The notes: a model not told the origin generated them from the sequence alone. Shown: positions 36,060 through 49,239, counted from the first letter of the stretch. The stretch: 64,000 nt of DNA from Dryocosmus kuriphilus (GCA_038277395.1 CM076197.1:86379050-86443049); one strand, 5' to 3'. Numbers and translations are program-made.

Positions 36060-39000
36060 TAGAACCGACTTTCCTCCTTTTTCAGTAAAGATAAAAAAAT
36101 ATGAGAGTAGGGACCTGAACAATATTTTTTAGGTATCAGATATTGAAATTTCCTCCGACATTTAGGACTGTCTATCTACAGTTATAAATATGAGAATTGT
36201 TTGACCTTTCAGATGGGCAGTGGGTAAAAACTGGATTGTTGTGTTACAGTTTTTATCCGGGTTAGAAGCGTGATTAAATTTCGCAGAGGACTCTCGAGGC
36301 TGATTTTTTAAGATGAAGGAAATAACTTGTAATGACATAAGATTAAGATAAAAATTAATGTAGATGTAATAACACACATAATAAATTTAATAGCGAAATA
36401 ATTGTTATAAACAAATTCTGCAATTACTTAATGTGCAATTTATAATTCCTAAGATTCGTTATCTAAGTTTTATTGATCAAAAAAATTTTCCAGAAATTTA
36501 CAATTGTTATTAGTATAAAACAGTTTTATAAACGAGTGCTCTTCTCATGCGTTTTTTTTTCGTCAAACTTCCATGATGGTTTGTGTCGAAGGAAATTTCG
36601 ACTAGTACTAATACAACAGATATGATTTCAAATTATTATTTTTTAACTGAGTGACTCAAAAGTTTGTAATTCTTTATTCAGAAAATGAATTTAGTTATTA
36701 ACAGAAGTTTAGGTATATAGGTAATTTCTGTTTTTGTTTATAATCTGAACATTTTAAGATTGAACTGAAATAAAGCTTCATATTTATTAATTTATTTCCA
36801 ACAATCACGTTAGTTAATTTGTAAAATAGTTCGTTGACCAGACATTAGAATTAGATTTATTGCAACAGGGTGTGATAAAGGAAAAAAACTTTTCTGCGAA
36901 AACAGACGGACTAAGGCATTTTTATACAATTTACCATTAATATGGAATATATTTTATTGCTGATACGATTTTGTAGCTGTAAATTACTTTCAAAGAAGTT
37001 GCAATCAGAATTTTCGAGTAGATAAAAATGCTGAAACCTAAAGAAAGGTGCGAAACTTAAATATTTATTTATGAAATTGTTTGGAATAATAGTTTTTTAT
37101 TTCTTAGGATGTTTCGTTAATAAATAACACGTAAAGGCCTAATTGCAGCAATTTTAGACAAGAAGTTATGTCTTCCTCAAAAATGTCATATTTGAGTATT
37201 TGTGCCTAAAGTTGTTATTAGCAATAAGAATATTTAATTTATACTAACTTTCATAACTAGATAAAAGATACACTATGATTTTCAATAATTTTAGCCCTGA
37301 AAAATTGTTTTCCTATACGAAAATTTCACACTTGAGTATAAGTTTATAACAATAAAAATAGTTAGTTTATCCCAAACATAACGAATTATAGCATTTTTTA
37401 TTCCTGCTGAGAAATGTCACACTTAAGTTATTGTAGTTTATAAAATCAGTAACAATTTTTTATAAAATATGTTTATAAAAAATAAGTTGATTATTAAATC
37501 GATTATTCATGTTATATTTATTACATAAATTCATTTTGATTAATTCTGAGTTTACTTACATAAATAATTTTGTTCAAAAAAATCTCTCTTTACTTTTACT
37601 GCTTACGCACCCGTTTCTGAAAACAAAAGTTCAATAGTACATTGTCCGCGTGGGGGAATGAACCCTCGTCTCCCGTAAAACAACTAGGTATTGTTACCGA
37701 AGCATGTCTTAATTAAACTTAATTTGTCCTTTGTTCTTACCAACCCAATTGCGAATTTGTGTGCAGCCACGAAGGAACAAGGCTGGTCAATCGATTAATC
37801 ATGGAATCGAAATAAACGGTCGTCGTAGACATATATCCTACTGTGAGAATCGTATTAACAATTGGTATCTCAACTACGTATATGTGTGAGGAGAGCATTT
37901 CGTCTAAACATAGTAAGTACGTTTTACCTACGATCGACGCATTGCTCATTGATAGACAAACTTAAAGCACCATATACAAACATAAAAAAACAAATAAAAT
38001 CCAATGAATCCTTTAACTCTGAAAATTTAATTGTTTCCAGCCTATTTGATCGTTTATTAATATCGCAATTCATCAGAACATTCACAATGATAACGATCGG
38101 ATTAAATAGTTATCCAGAGTTAATTTTCTAATTAGCCACTCTATTATCTACTTCATGTTACTCCATTTGTGTTCCTTATCCTCAATTGATCATAAAATAG
38201 GATACTATGGTTGCTCAATCTTGTTTCATGTATCGGATGATCATAATCACAAACCAGAGAATGTGATTTATTATCTAATATCCTAAGTCGATTCTATCCA
38301 CATTCCATATTATATCGATTTGCAGGGGCACGTAACTTCTCATTAAACGTGTAATTAAATTATCTGGATACAGTGATGACAATAATGGCAGCTAGTTCGT
38401 TGTCTATATATTATACAGTTGTCCGTCTACAATTTAATTCGCAATTTCACAAATAGTAATATCATCTTAGATTCAAAGGAAATTCTTCAAACAAACCCTA
38501 TAACGTAAAACAAAAGCCTAAGCGAGGAATATTTTATTCCCCATCATATCCAAGTTCGCGTGCTGGAGAATAATTTCACAATCGATAAGCAGCTGCAATA
38601 ATTTATTTCCCAAGAAATTTTTAATGTGCCGAAAAACTTGGTATTGTAATTCCACTAACTAGTTTCAGCAGTATGATTTCATAATTTATAAGTTCGTCAC
38701 AAACTTGCAAGTCTCTTATAATTGACTTGGATATTTTAATATAATACTTACATTCCACAATAAAAGGAAAAAAAGATTTAAACACACACAGACGAGAAAT
38801 AGCTTTTCCTCGAAATATCGACTTCAAAATCAATGGTTCAGCTTGAATCACGTCCAATGTTACTCTCGTCTCACATTATACAGAAACAGGAACCATGTAC
38901 TCCAACGTAACAACCAGGAATAATATGTCTTCCTCAGCGGCTTACCATCCTCGACCCGTTCGTTTGGAATCGACACAAAAAAAATATATATATATAGGAT

Positions 39001-39586
39001 AGAGTTATATAATATATAGTTATATCCTACATGGCTGGTGACTGGACGTTATTGTTCGTCGTAGTACTTTCCTCTGATCCCAGCATTTCTTATGAAGAAG
39101 AAATAAGTCCCTGGGGGTAAACAAGCTAACAAACGATGACCCTTTTGCTGCCCAATTTTCCCCATTCTCTTTTTTCATCCCTTCTGTCCACTCGACGATT
39201 CACGCCCACCTTGGCACTAGTTCGCGTAAAACCTCAGCTCGACTTTAATCGAGTATATGTCCGCCACGTTTTCGATCTGAGCCTAACAGATCCTGATTGC
39301 ATCTCTCTGTCTCTTAGTTTCACGAAAAAGGGGTAAACCAAAGACTCTTATTTTCCCTTCGTGTAAGCCTTCCTCAGTGCTTTCAGAACTTAGGAGATGT
39401 AGATAATATGGAATTTAAAACTTTGTGAGAATTAGATTTTTGTAATTAAAAAAGCTTCTATTTCTGATTTTGTTGATTAAATTAAAAGCAATTCAATCCC
39501 ATATCCGATCAAATAAAAACGTGTGTTTCTTATTTTAAAAAATCGAATTTAGACAGTGGTTTAATATAACAATGACATACCAAACA
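36060..39586. other. AT-rich intergenic DNA, no supported gene
   Basis: No recognisable gene. A small palindrome around TAGGATA...TATCCTA lies at about 38995-39031. Otherwise nothing was assigned. Confidence 0.5.
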
Positions 39587-39691
39587 TATCATCAAACCTC
39601 GCTGAAGCACGTAGTCCTCGAGACTACGAACAAATCGGGTAGAATTCGAAAATACATCTTTAAGCATTGATTTGGTCTCTCGGATATCAAA
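39587..39691 (+). repeat. 107-bp duplicated segment, copy 2
   Basis: See copy 1 at 35843-35949. Immediate flanks differ between the two copies, so only this short block is shared. Confidence 0.6.
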
Positions 39692-40045
39692 AGTTATCAT
39701 GGTAACAGACAATAACGACAGCGACAGACAAACACCAACGTAAAACATGTTTTAATTTAAATAAATAAGTAAGTGATTTTGCTATTACCATTCTACCATT
39801 CTAAAAATTTTACTTTGAAGTTTTCAATTCCAAAAGTTTTTAACTCATAATTTGTTTGATTGATCAATTTCAAAACAAGAATTATTCATTATTGTCTAAT
39901 GTAAACTTAATTGGTATAAATGTTGATTCTCAAGGACGTCCCATACAAAATTATTTAATTTGAATATTTTTAAATCGAAGTATTTTTAATTTGTATAATT
40001 AATTAAAAATTTTCTTTTTTATTTATGTTTCTATTTATGCCTGTA

Positions 40046-41262
40046 CGAGGGCGGGATGAAAAGCCGTACACACTCAAAGAGATGGCACCACTAGTGCGTA
40101 TCGAGGTTATTTTCAGTTAGCAGCATCTCTTGGAGGAACACACATAAAGTTTCAGTTAGATCCGTCCATTACTCTGTGTTTGTCGTCCGTTTGAATTAGG
40201 CAAGTGGAGTGATTTCCAAAAAATGGATGAAAGAGAATTTCGTGTGTTGATCAAACATTATTTAATGAAAGGAAAATCGCCTCAGGAGACTAAAGTGAAG
40301 CTTGATAAACATTACGGTGAATCTTCACCTTAGATTAGAACAGTTTTTAAGTAGTTTAAAAACTTTCGGAGTGGTCATGTGAGCACAAATGACGCCCTGC
40401 TGAGGCCACTATTCCAGAAATCATTGATAAAATCCACGATATAGTGATGAATGATAGAAGAGTGAAGCTGCGTAAGATTGCTAGTGGTATCTCAAAGGAA
40501 CGAGTACATAATATTTTGCATCAACATTTAGGCATGAGAAAGCTATCCGCAAGATGGATGCTGCAATTGTTCACAATTGACCAAAACAGAAATCGTATGA
40601 GGTGCTGCAAGGAGTTTGCGGCTGTTTCAGCGGAATCCGCAGGACTTTAGGGTTCATTTCGTCACTGCGGATGAAATATGGATACACCACTACACATCTG
40701 AGACCAAGAAACAGTCCATACAATGGGTTGCCAGCGGAGAATCTGCACCAATGAAGGCGGATACTGTTCCTTCAGCTAGGAAGGTTATGACCACTGTCTT
40801 TTGGAATTCACAAGGAATAATCTTCATCGAATATTTGGAAAAGGGTAAAACTATTACAGGTTCATACTATGCATCGTCATTGGACCGTTTGAAAACCGAA
40901 CTGCAAGAAAAACGTCCACGATTGTCCCACAAAAAAGTTCTTTTCCATCAGGACAACGCACCAGCTCTCTCATCTGCAGTTGTGGTCGCAAAATTCATGG
41001 AGTTAGGGTTGCAACTCGTTCCCGCATCTTCCAATATGAAAAAGTGGCTAGCGGGAAGGAGATTCTATTCAAACGAGGAGGTGATTGCGGAAACGAATGC
41101 CTGTTTTGCAGAGTTGGACAAATCCGATTATTCGGAAGAATAATAGAGCAACGTGGACGAAGTATATAAGCTTAAAAGGAGACTGAGTCAAAAAAGAAAC
41201 ATGGTTTGTCATGAAAAATTAATTAGTTTTCATTTTAGCACAGACTTTTGAACCCATCTTCG
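40046..41262 (+). mobile_element. mariner transposon, degenerate
   Basis: The left end CGAGGGCGGGATGAAAAG (40046 onward, preceded by TA) and the right end CTTTTGAACCCATCTTCG (to 41262) form imperfect terminal inverted repeats of about 20 bp. Length is about 1.2 kb, typical for mariner. It encloses the transposase pseudogene. The right TA target duplication is mutated to CA. Confidence 0.8.
40223..41204 (+). pseudogene. mariner transposase pseudogene
   Basis: The frame starts with ATG (MDEREFRVLIKHYLMKGKSP), the usual mariner N-terminus with its helix-turn-helix region. It then meets stops near 40331 and 40355 and frameshifts. From about 40616 the catalytic part is open: ADEIWIHHYTSE carries the first Asp (normally DETW, here DEIW). 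MTTVFWNSQGIIFIEYLEKG and VLFHQDNAP carry the middle of the domain and the second Asp. Residues that normally read YSPDLAPSD around the third Asp are deleted, the frame jumping to PASSNMKKWLAG. The C-terminal RWTKCIELKGDY-like end is in another frame after 41140. It cannot encode an active DD34D transposase. Confidence 0.88.
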
Positions 41263-41264
41263 CA

Positions 41265-44200
41265 GCTTGTTGCAGTTTGAATGTTTAAAATTTGAGATTG
41301 TTTAATTGTAACTGGTACGTTTAAAAATTTTTGAGTTTTGTGTGCTTTGATCCGGAATTTTTCAAATTTTATGTTATTATTTTCAATTATGAACCCGTGA
41401 CCAGTTAAAAGTAAAAATCATTTGTTGTTTAAAAAAAAGTGTTTTCATTTTTGAGGGCGAATTTGTTTTTCACAAAATGAAAGCTATTTGGGGGGGGGGG
41501 GGGGGGCTGTTCCATGATATCAAAGGAACTTTTTTATTTATAGAATAGGTCCTATTAAAATGTGTATAATAATAATTTGTGGATTGCAAATTATCTGAAT
41601 AAAAAGAAACGCATATAGGAAGAGAAAAATGAATAGAAAGAAGGAAGGAAAGAGGAAAAAACACTTATTTAATGCATATTGCAGAGGGATGTAAATTTTC
41701 TAATTTGTACCTTTATGGAGACATGCCACCAACAGCAAAGAAGTCAAGATACATTCATAACCCCTGACCTGGTTGCGTAACGTCGTGACCAGGCACAGAA
41801 GTGGGGCTATGGCCCTGTTGAGAATCTGGTTATCGTGCTGCACTCTTGGTCTTCCTGCCTTCCTCATTCTCGTTCTCCCTCTTCAAATTCAGGATTCCCT
41901 CTCACGTAATGCTGATTTCATAATTTCGGCATCTTGCCAGATGCTACACGTGATCGCTTGCGGCATCGAAATCGAGATCAATGCTCGAGAGTGGATTCAA
42001 AATTCGGTTGTGATTTACCGACTTCCCATCAAATCGCTGCCAAGGTTGAACAACAAAGTCTAAAAAAGGAAAGTCTACCCTCCAACTTCAATATTCTTAC
42101 CCATACTGATGGGTTTCAAAATTTAAATTTTGTAAACAAACTTAGGAATTTAAGATCATTCCATTTTCAATTTTAAATCCAGATATTTGGTATAAACAAT
42201 TGTATGTTTTGATACTTCTTATTTTTGTAACTGTCAATTGAAATACCTTTTAGAATTTGATGACACTCGGAGTTAAAAGCTTTCATGCCGACTAGTAAAA
42301 AGGGGCCGAAGAAATAAAATAAATCAGGCTGTGAGCCTAAAATTTATGAAGTCATACCTTCATGAAAAGGAATGAAATTATGGACTGAAAAAATCTAAGA
42401 ATAAGTCATAAAAAGTCGACTGTTGCTGAAATAGCTCCTGTGTATAAGCGAATTAAACTTAATTTCGTTGACGTAAAATTGTACGTTATATTTTTCGGTG
42501 AACACCTTACAATTTCTTTGCCGAGTGTTTGTCACTGTAAGATAGAGCACGCGAAAGCGGTATTAGGGTATTGCTTATAAAAGTGAACTGTTACGTTACA
42601 CGTCCCGTTTTTTCCTTTATTACTATCCTGCCGTTTCAGTCATTTTAACACGCCTCGGAAAAGCAATACGTGTGCTGAAAAATATCGAAGACTGATCTAC
42701 ACTTGTTTCAAGCTTCATTTTTATTTTATTTATTCGAGTCAGGTATAACGAGAATTGTTCTCTCAAGTAGTCTTCATCTGGAAAAGTATGATGCGCACAA
42801 ATCCTTTAAATTTTCTGCCGCAATTTTAGTTCATAAAAATTGTAACACTTGTCTCTCAGAGCCAGTAAAGATGAATGTATTTCGAAGTGGGATATGTGCA
42901 TTAGCGTTTAGAGTCGGGCTTGCATGATGAATTCCGAAAATTACCATAAATTAGGAAATCACTGCTGACGAGCGAAGAGATCGAAATTTGGGTTAGTTCC
43001 GACAGTGAGAGCGAGAATGCTTCCTCGTCTCTACTCCTGAGAATCTAAGAAGTTTAGCTGCAGGATGAGGGGTTTGAGTTCCAGGGAATTGCTAGACTCG
43101 ACAACGACGAGTAATTCATCTCAGCTCTCTTGTGATTGCGACGCAAATCCGCCCTTAAGACTCGAGGGGGTTGGTTGGCTGACTGGCTGGCTCAAGTTTT
43201 ACACTTACGTCCGATAACTCCTACGCTCCAATGGATCACACTTCCCTTAGAACGATGTCTCCTTAAGAAAAGTATTAACATAGTATACTCTAATCTCTTT
43301 TATCGAAATGTCCTGATTTACCATTTTATGATCCGTCAAACCCTGAGTAATTAATTTCATTAAAGAATACTCATGATTGAATTCATGCGCCATGTGAATT
43401 TTTAACTTAAAAGCCTCTATCCCAGCAGGTCCTTCGAGCCGGATCAACTTTCTCTTAATTAATTGACACTACGTTTTGAAGCCCTGGGTGTAAGTTTCTC
43501 GAGGATGAGTCCCGAATTTTCGATTCATTCGATAATCGAAGCATAAGGATGCTGAAGATGGACATAGAATCATGAGGTGTTCATCCGGTAAGAGGATGAG
43601 GGGATAGTTGAGAGAGAGGTTCGACACTTGTGGATGTGAATGATATGGGACGGGTATATCGAATATAGCTGAAGCCCGTCTAAGCAGCAGAATTCAGAGA
43701 TTGCAACTGGCATTCTCATGAGACAACGGCTTTACGCCAGGACGCTAGGTGTCCGTACCATCTGCTCAGTACGAATATACAATATACCTACTACTATCCT
43801 TTAGTGACAATAGTCCGAAATGCTCTGTACCGGGTGTCTCCCAATAATATACCCGGCCATTCAGCTTCCTCGCGAATGTTCCTGTCTCCCTTTTCCAGCT
43901 AACTATGTTGCATAGACCGGCCAGAATTGCAAGCCATATTGCCACTATTAATCATCCCCTATTCCAAGCCTCACTTGAGACAGAGTCAGTGGTGTTTATT
44001 AGCGCAATGGTACAACAATAGATTCAAGAAAAATAATTTTTTTAAAAAGCAAAATAACTTATTTTATGGTTATTTTATGAAATAAGTGGGTAGCTGCTGA
44101 ACCGGGAAATGACCAGGAATTTTTTTAATTTTTAGTTGAAAAACCTAGCTGATCCCTTTACATGTCAGTTGATATCAAACTGAAGTGTGCATTTTTGAAT

Positions 44201-45230
44201 GGGTTCAAAGTGAAACTCTTTAAAATTGCTAATGTTTTAATTTGAACTTGTACGATTTTAAAAACTTTAAATATTAAGTCTTTGAAAAGGTTCATTTTTA
44301 ATTTTTCGAAATTCTTTAATGATTTAGTTTACAGTTTCAAACTAAAACGTTAAAAAACTGTATCGTTTTAAACTGGAATAATTTTAATTGAACTAGTTCA
44401 AAACTAAAGCTATCATAGTTAAAAAATTATCATTTTTAAATTGTCAATCCAGCACGTTACAAACTTAAAAATTTACAGTTTTTAATGTTTTTTTCTCGAA
44501 ATTATTTCATTTTGATGGCATTTTGATTCATTGGAAATTGTGTAATTTTGCAAGTTTTCCATTTCAAATTGTAAAAGTTTAAAGACTTCTGACTTCATAT
44601 TGTACAACTCTAAGTACATAGAAAGAAATGATTTATTTTAAAAAACGCTTAGAGTTTGTAATTGTTCAATGTGTAACATTTCAAGTTAAAATATTTTTAA
44701 TTTTTCAATGCTCAGTATTGAGATTGTTTAAGTTTTGAAGATTTAAAATAAAAAAATAAAATTCAGAGATCTGTGTTCAGATTCATATATCAATTTCAGA
44801 TCAATTTAAAGGATTTTCTCGTAGAGTAAAGCTCAAACTCAAGTTACAGTCAATCGTTAATATGATTTATAAAATCGACAAAAAAAGGCCCATTGATAAT
44901 TGTGACAAATTTCAGAAAAGAAACCAAACCGTATGTAACAAAAAAATAAGTGAGCTTATAATTATTTATTTAAATACAGTCATTTAGATATTTGTGTTTT
45001 TCTTTTTTCCTTTTAACAAAAGTAATAATAATTTTCCCTAAAAATGTTTAATAAAAGCGAAAGGAATAGAATTGTAAATTATATTTTAAGAAATAAAATG
45101 AGCTAATGTTAATCAAAATTGAATGAAAATCATGACTTTTGTCTCAAATAGAAAAGAAAACGCAGGTATACAAATAATTATTAATTCCATAGTCACCATC
45201 ACCAAGGGTACAAGGGTAGGTTTATCAATC
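41265..45230. other. Intergenic DNA, mostly no supported gene
   Basis: G17 run at 41490-41506. Composition is more balanced at 41770-42070 and 42950-43980. AT-rich low-complexity repeat texture at 44150-44770. No gene recognised except the weak candidate at 41809. Confidence 0.45.
41809..42063 (+). CDS. Candidate exon with signal-peptide-like N-terminus
   Basis: ATG at 41809 has a favourable context (G at -3 and G at +4). It opens MALLRIWLSCCTLGLPAFLI followed by LVLPLQIQDS, a strongly hydrophobic 20-residue stretch after a single Arg, like a signal peptide or membrane anchor. The ORF continues to a stop at 42063, but a GTAATG donor-like site at about 41905 would end the exon just after the hydrophobic part. 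The remainder has no recognisable domain. No partner exons were found in the window. Confidence 0.2.
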   Translation: MALLRIWLSCCTLGLPAFLILVLPLQIQDSLSRNADFIISASCQMLHVIACGIEIEINAREWIQNSVVIYRLPIKSLPRLNNKV

Positions 45231-45247
45231 AATCAACTAGTCAGCTT

Positions 45248-45282
45248 AACGTTTCGGTGGCCTTGTGTGCCACACTCATGAG
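45248..45282 (-). ncRNA. Hammerhead-ribozyme-like core, mutated
   Basis: On the minus strand: CTCATGA (consensus CTGATGA with G5 changed to C), stem II GTGGC...GCCAC closed by a G-C pair with one bulged T, then GAAACGTT. Stem II is a perfect 5-bp helix. The G5 change should abolish cleavage. It is probably a remnant of a Penelope terminal repeat, although no inverted partner or reverse transcriptase was found nearby. Confidence 0.4.
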
Positions 45283-45878
45283 AATATTTTTTTATATGTA
45301 TGATATAACTATAAAATTATAACAGTAATTGTATTTTCCATATTTCAGTAGAATCGTGAATTAATAATATAATCTTAAAAAACTTATAGAGGCCTTTCTT
45401 TGTTTGTGATCCTTTCTTCGTTCGATAAATATTGTTCACAATTGGAAATTACTTTTTTTCCTTATTTATAACTATTGTTAAGATATTAAATTATTTAAAA
45501 TTTTCGTAATTGGTTTAAAAACATTTTTAAAATTAAAATTTGTATCAACTCTGAATATTGAGAAATGACGTTATGTCTCATGACATTCATTATTGGTAAT
45601 TTTATTAGTAATTTTACTTAGTGATACGAATGTTTAAACTGACGATATTCGTTAAAACTGATGATATTCATATAAATACCAAATAATTACATTTAAATAA
45701 ACAATTGTATCCTTAACTATTCTTGTGTTAAAGAAGCCTGGTTTTCTTTTCTAAAATTTGTTACAATTGTTTTATATGAAGTTAATGATTGAGTAATTTT
45801 GAGCTTATCTTTACTCCAATGACATTTTTAATTGTCAGTATGAAATATATCTGTTTTAGTGACCACCCTGAATAAGTA

Positions 45879-46942
45879 TCAGGGGAATTATGCCTAAAAC
45901 GGCCAGTGCGATAATATGGCCAATCGTTAACAACTCATTAGGAACGAAAAATTAATATCGATTTTGAGTGCAGATATATTTATTAATTAAATTCACATTT
46001 CGGCAAGGTAATTTTAAGCATCAGATATGTAAAGTAAAATAATCAAACATTGTAATGGTTTTAAACCTACTCAAGTAAGCATTCTTGATTGGACTTTTGG
46101 CATAATATTAAGTAATTTACTTTGTATTATTTTTATTGGTGCTTATGGTCATTTATAGTTTGCACAGTAAGTTGTTATGTCAGTACTCAATTAATGTCAA
46201 GTGGTAAATATATTAATTTAAAAGAAACAAAAAATGCAATTATTGCCACTTGTCTAAAACTGACACTGGGTTGTGGTGATAAAACGGCCGGGCAGCAGCC
46301 GACAAAACAATAGCCCTTGCGCGCCGTCATACGGCGACGATGAGAAACTGAATTGATAATAATTAATATCTATTATAAATTTAAATATTCAAAGTAATAC
46401 TATTTATTATTGAATGCAACTTTTAAAGTTATAACCTCAGTTTCGTAAAAGTCATAATAGTTATAATATTAAACCTTTTTCATTAATTCTCGTGAAATAT
46501 GTAAAATTGCTCAAAGCGTCATTTTTATTCATAAGCTTAACGATTATAGTTTTTGTGTGAAAATGAAAGTAAATCATTTAATCATCCCTCTTATAAATGC
46601 ATACACGAAAATTTTATTTTCATATAAAAAACATTATTGGCAATTATTTAAAGGCATTTAACGACATTTATAAAAAAAATCATTAGACAGTAAGAGTTTC
46701 AAATTTTTCAATTTAGGTAGCCATTATAGCCACACGTGTGGCTAGGACGGTCAGAAACCGGGCCATTTATTTTCAACACTTTATACTTATTAAAGCGTTT
46801 CCTTTATCACTTTTCATGTTTGCAATGTTTATCGTACATAAAAATATTGCTTGTAATACAATTTATTGTTAGCTGCTATTTCATATTTAAAAGTAAGCTT
46901 CTTTTCTATTATAAATTGGCTGTTTTAGGCACCCTCCCCTTA
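45879..46942. mobile_element. Non-autonomous TIR transposon with TA target
   Basis: The left end TCAGGGGAATTATGCCTAAAACGG (from 45879) and the right end CAGCCAATTTATAAT-side sequence TGTTTTAGGCACCCTCCCCTTA match as inverted repeats around AGGGG-n-TGCCTAAAAC. TA flanks each end. Inside are GC-richer patches near 46260-46345 and 46715-46770 (GCCACACGTGTGGC is a palindrome). A 63-codon ORF at 46122 has no transposase motifs. The TA target suggests the Tc1/mariner/pogo group. Confidence 0.6.
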
Positions 46943-46944
46943 TA

Positions 46945-47930
46945 ATAAATATAATAAATTGCTTAATTTATGACATAGAAAAACCTCAATCTTTTTTTTT
47001 ATTTGTCGCACGACAAAAATAGCTGCCAATTCACTAAAAATTTGTCAAATTGATCTGGTAGCGGATAAATGTTGTTTTCGCGTGGATCAAAGCGCTGTAC
47101 TATTTCTATCCGATTTTATGATTAAAAGAAAGCTCGGGGGATTTCCGTGCAATTCTTTTCGTTAAAATTATTCAATCTTGATCGCTTTTAGTTTTTTCTG
47201 CAACTCAAAGCTTGATCTTCTGCATAGTTCAATTTTAAAATCCCGTCTACAGTTTTAAAATAAAAATTTTATAACAACATTAGATGCAATAGTATTTCCT
47301 TTTTCAATGAAGGATGTTAGTTTTTAATATTTGAGAAAGGTGAGAAAACAAGTAGCAATTTAAAAAGCATTCACTCAAAGTCATTTTTGGTTAACCATGG
47401 AAAATGGATTAAAGGAGGGAGCTAGTCGACTCATCCCCCAGGACGTTTATGAAATCAGGCATCTTCCCAGCAGGCGGTCTGATTTATCATTGTTCCTGGG
47501 CTTTACTGGAACGGGTGGCTCATACAGGCCGCTCGTGTCTGTTTTATCCTCACCTTTCGTTAAATAAGACATTCTACTCACAGCAGCTGCTCAAATTGTG
47601 AAGAAGAAGACCAAGTAGAGTTGGAGACGAAGCTGTGTTGATAATGAATTTCATTTATCCCTTTTCTGCCTGCTGTTCTGTTCCCTCTCAGTTCCCTTTT
47701 ATCTCCCTTAAGCGCAATCTCATTTTCTTCTTTGTGTCTTGATGCCTAATTTCCCAGCTGCTATTTTCCTTACTTGACTTTGTTCTAGTTTTATTTCATC
47801 TGAAGGGTAAAGGAAGTCAAAAGAAAATTGACAATCTTAAAAAAAAGAGGCATTTCCTTAATCAATTTTTCATTATATTATAATTGTTTACCTATTAGGA
47901 ATAGTCTTTCAATTTCAGACCTTCATAATT
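46945..47930. other. Intergenic DNA, no gene seen
   Basis: No ORF or repeat of note. Confidence 0.5.
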
Positions 47931-48406
47931 AATTGTGACGCTGGTCAACGAACCTAGCATCAAAACACTATAGTTTTTTTTCTATTCTATAGGAAAGTCT
48001 TGTGGGACTATGAATATGCGCGCGTCACATCTCCGACCAGCCTACGCGTCACATCTCCCACCAGCTTACTCACCGGTCCCGCCGATGTGGCACGTGGCTA
48101 CGAAATTGCGTTCAGCCCGACCTCCCATCACTCCACTCGCAGAGATCGCACGCGTGAGATCTGTAGTGCATAATGGTTGCGCTCATTGCGTCATGGCTCC
48201 GAGAATCAAAATTTAAATACACGTTAATACAGAATACAGTTAGGAATACAGAATACTGACAGGAATACACCCAAGGGGGGTTGGCGAGCGAAGCGAGCAG
48301 GGGGCGAAGCCCCCTAGTCTACTATATATAAAAGGTTAGAACTCGCCTACAAGTTTGACATTTCGTCGAGATGTACCTGTTTGAATTTGTGAACAATGAA
48401 TCTCGT

Positions 48407-48478
48407 CTCTCCGTAGCTTAGTGGGTAGAGCACCAGGACGAAAATCTGTAGACGTGGGCTCGTTTTCCAGCGGAGCTA
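48407..48478 (+). tRNA. tRNA-like sequence, degraded copy
   Basis: Same tRNA-like fold as 49035-49106 but with an altered anticodon arm (CCAGGACGAAAATCTG) and T arm (GTGGGCTCGTTTTCCAG). Its A box TAGCTTAGTGGG is intact. It is unlikely to be a functional tRNA. Confidence 0.3.
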
Positions 48479-48769
48479 GAAAGAATTTTTTCACAAAATA
48501 AATAATTTTGGCTCATCTAGCTTTAATTCACGGACCCGTAGATCAAAAACATTAACATAAAAAATAATTAATTCTAACGTTGGTCAACAAACCTAACATC
48601 AATACATTATAGTCCTTCTATTATATAAAAAAGTCTTCAGGCGGTGACTACGAATATCGTATAAGGAAGAACGGAGAATACAACTCGACCATCAGTCTGG
48701 TGGCGAAGGTCGCGCGCGTCACATTTATAAATATATTTGGTGTATTGCTGCTTTATCGTGTTCATTGCG

Positions 48770-48918
48770 TCATGCCTCCGAGGCAAAAACTTTCTGAAGA
48801 AGAAAGGAGGAATCGATTACTTGAGCGGACGAGGAAGGCTACAAAGAAACGACGGGAGTTAGGAAGAAGAAAAGTTCAAAATTTAACAGCGGAACAGCTT
48901 CAGAAAAAACGTTCATAA
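48770..48918 (+). pseudogene. Short basic ORF, possible Helitron protein N-terminus
   Basis: From the ATG at 48770 the frame reads MPPRQKLSEEERRNRLLERT and then a Lys/Arg-rich stretch to a stop at 48918. Basic, charged-helix N-termini of this kind are found in Helitron replicase-helicase proteins of insects, and the position inside a Helitron-like unit fits. The same start in unit 1 (MAPRIKI, 48192) is cut short. No replicase or helicase motifs remain. Confidence 0.3.
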
Positions 48919-49034
48919 AACATACTGTTTAATACTGAATACTGATAGAATAGGAATACAGAATACCCCACCCGAGTGGGGTTGGCGAGCGAAGTGAGAT
49001 GTACCTGTTTGAGTTTGTGAAAAATGAATCTCGT

Positions 49035-49106
49035 CTCTCCGTAGCTTAGTGGGTAGAGCACCAGACCAGTAATCTGTAGACCTGGGTTCGTATCCCAGCG
49101 GAGCTA
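49035..49106 (+). tRNA. tRNA-like sequence
   Basis: CTCTCCG, TA, D arm GCTTAGTGGGTAGAGC, anticodon arm CCAGA-CCAGTAA-TCTGT, T arm CTGGG-TTCGTAT-CCCAG and CGGAGCT follow in canonical order. D, anticodon and T arms pair well; only five of seven acceptor pairs form. The loop lacks U33, so the formal anticodon AGT is suspect. Because it is part of a tandem mobile unit it is more likely a tRNA-derived repeat than a gene. Confidence 0.4.
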
Positions 49107-49239
49107 GAGAATATTTTACCAAACTAAATAATTTTGGCTGATCGAGCTTTAATTCACGACCAGTAGATCAAAAAAATTAACATAAAAAATAGTTAATTCT
49201 AACGCTGGTCAAAAAACCTAACATCAAAACATTATAGTC

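Noticed and set aside
48913..49122. 69-codon minus-strand ORF
   Set aside because: It is the reverse translation of the tRNA-like segment, a familiar spurious ORF.
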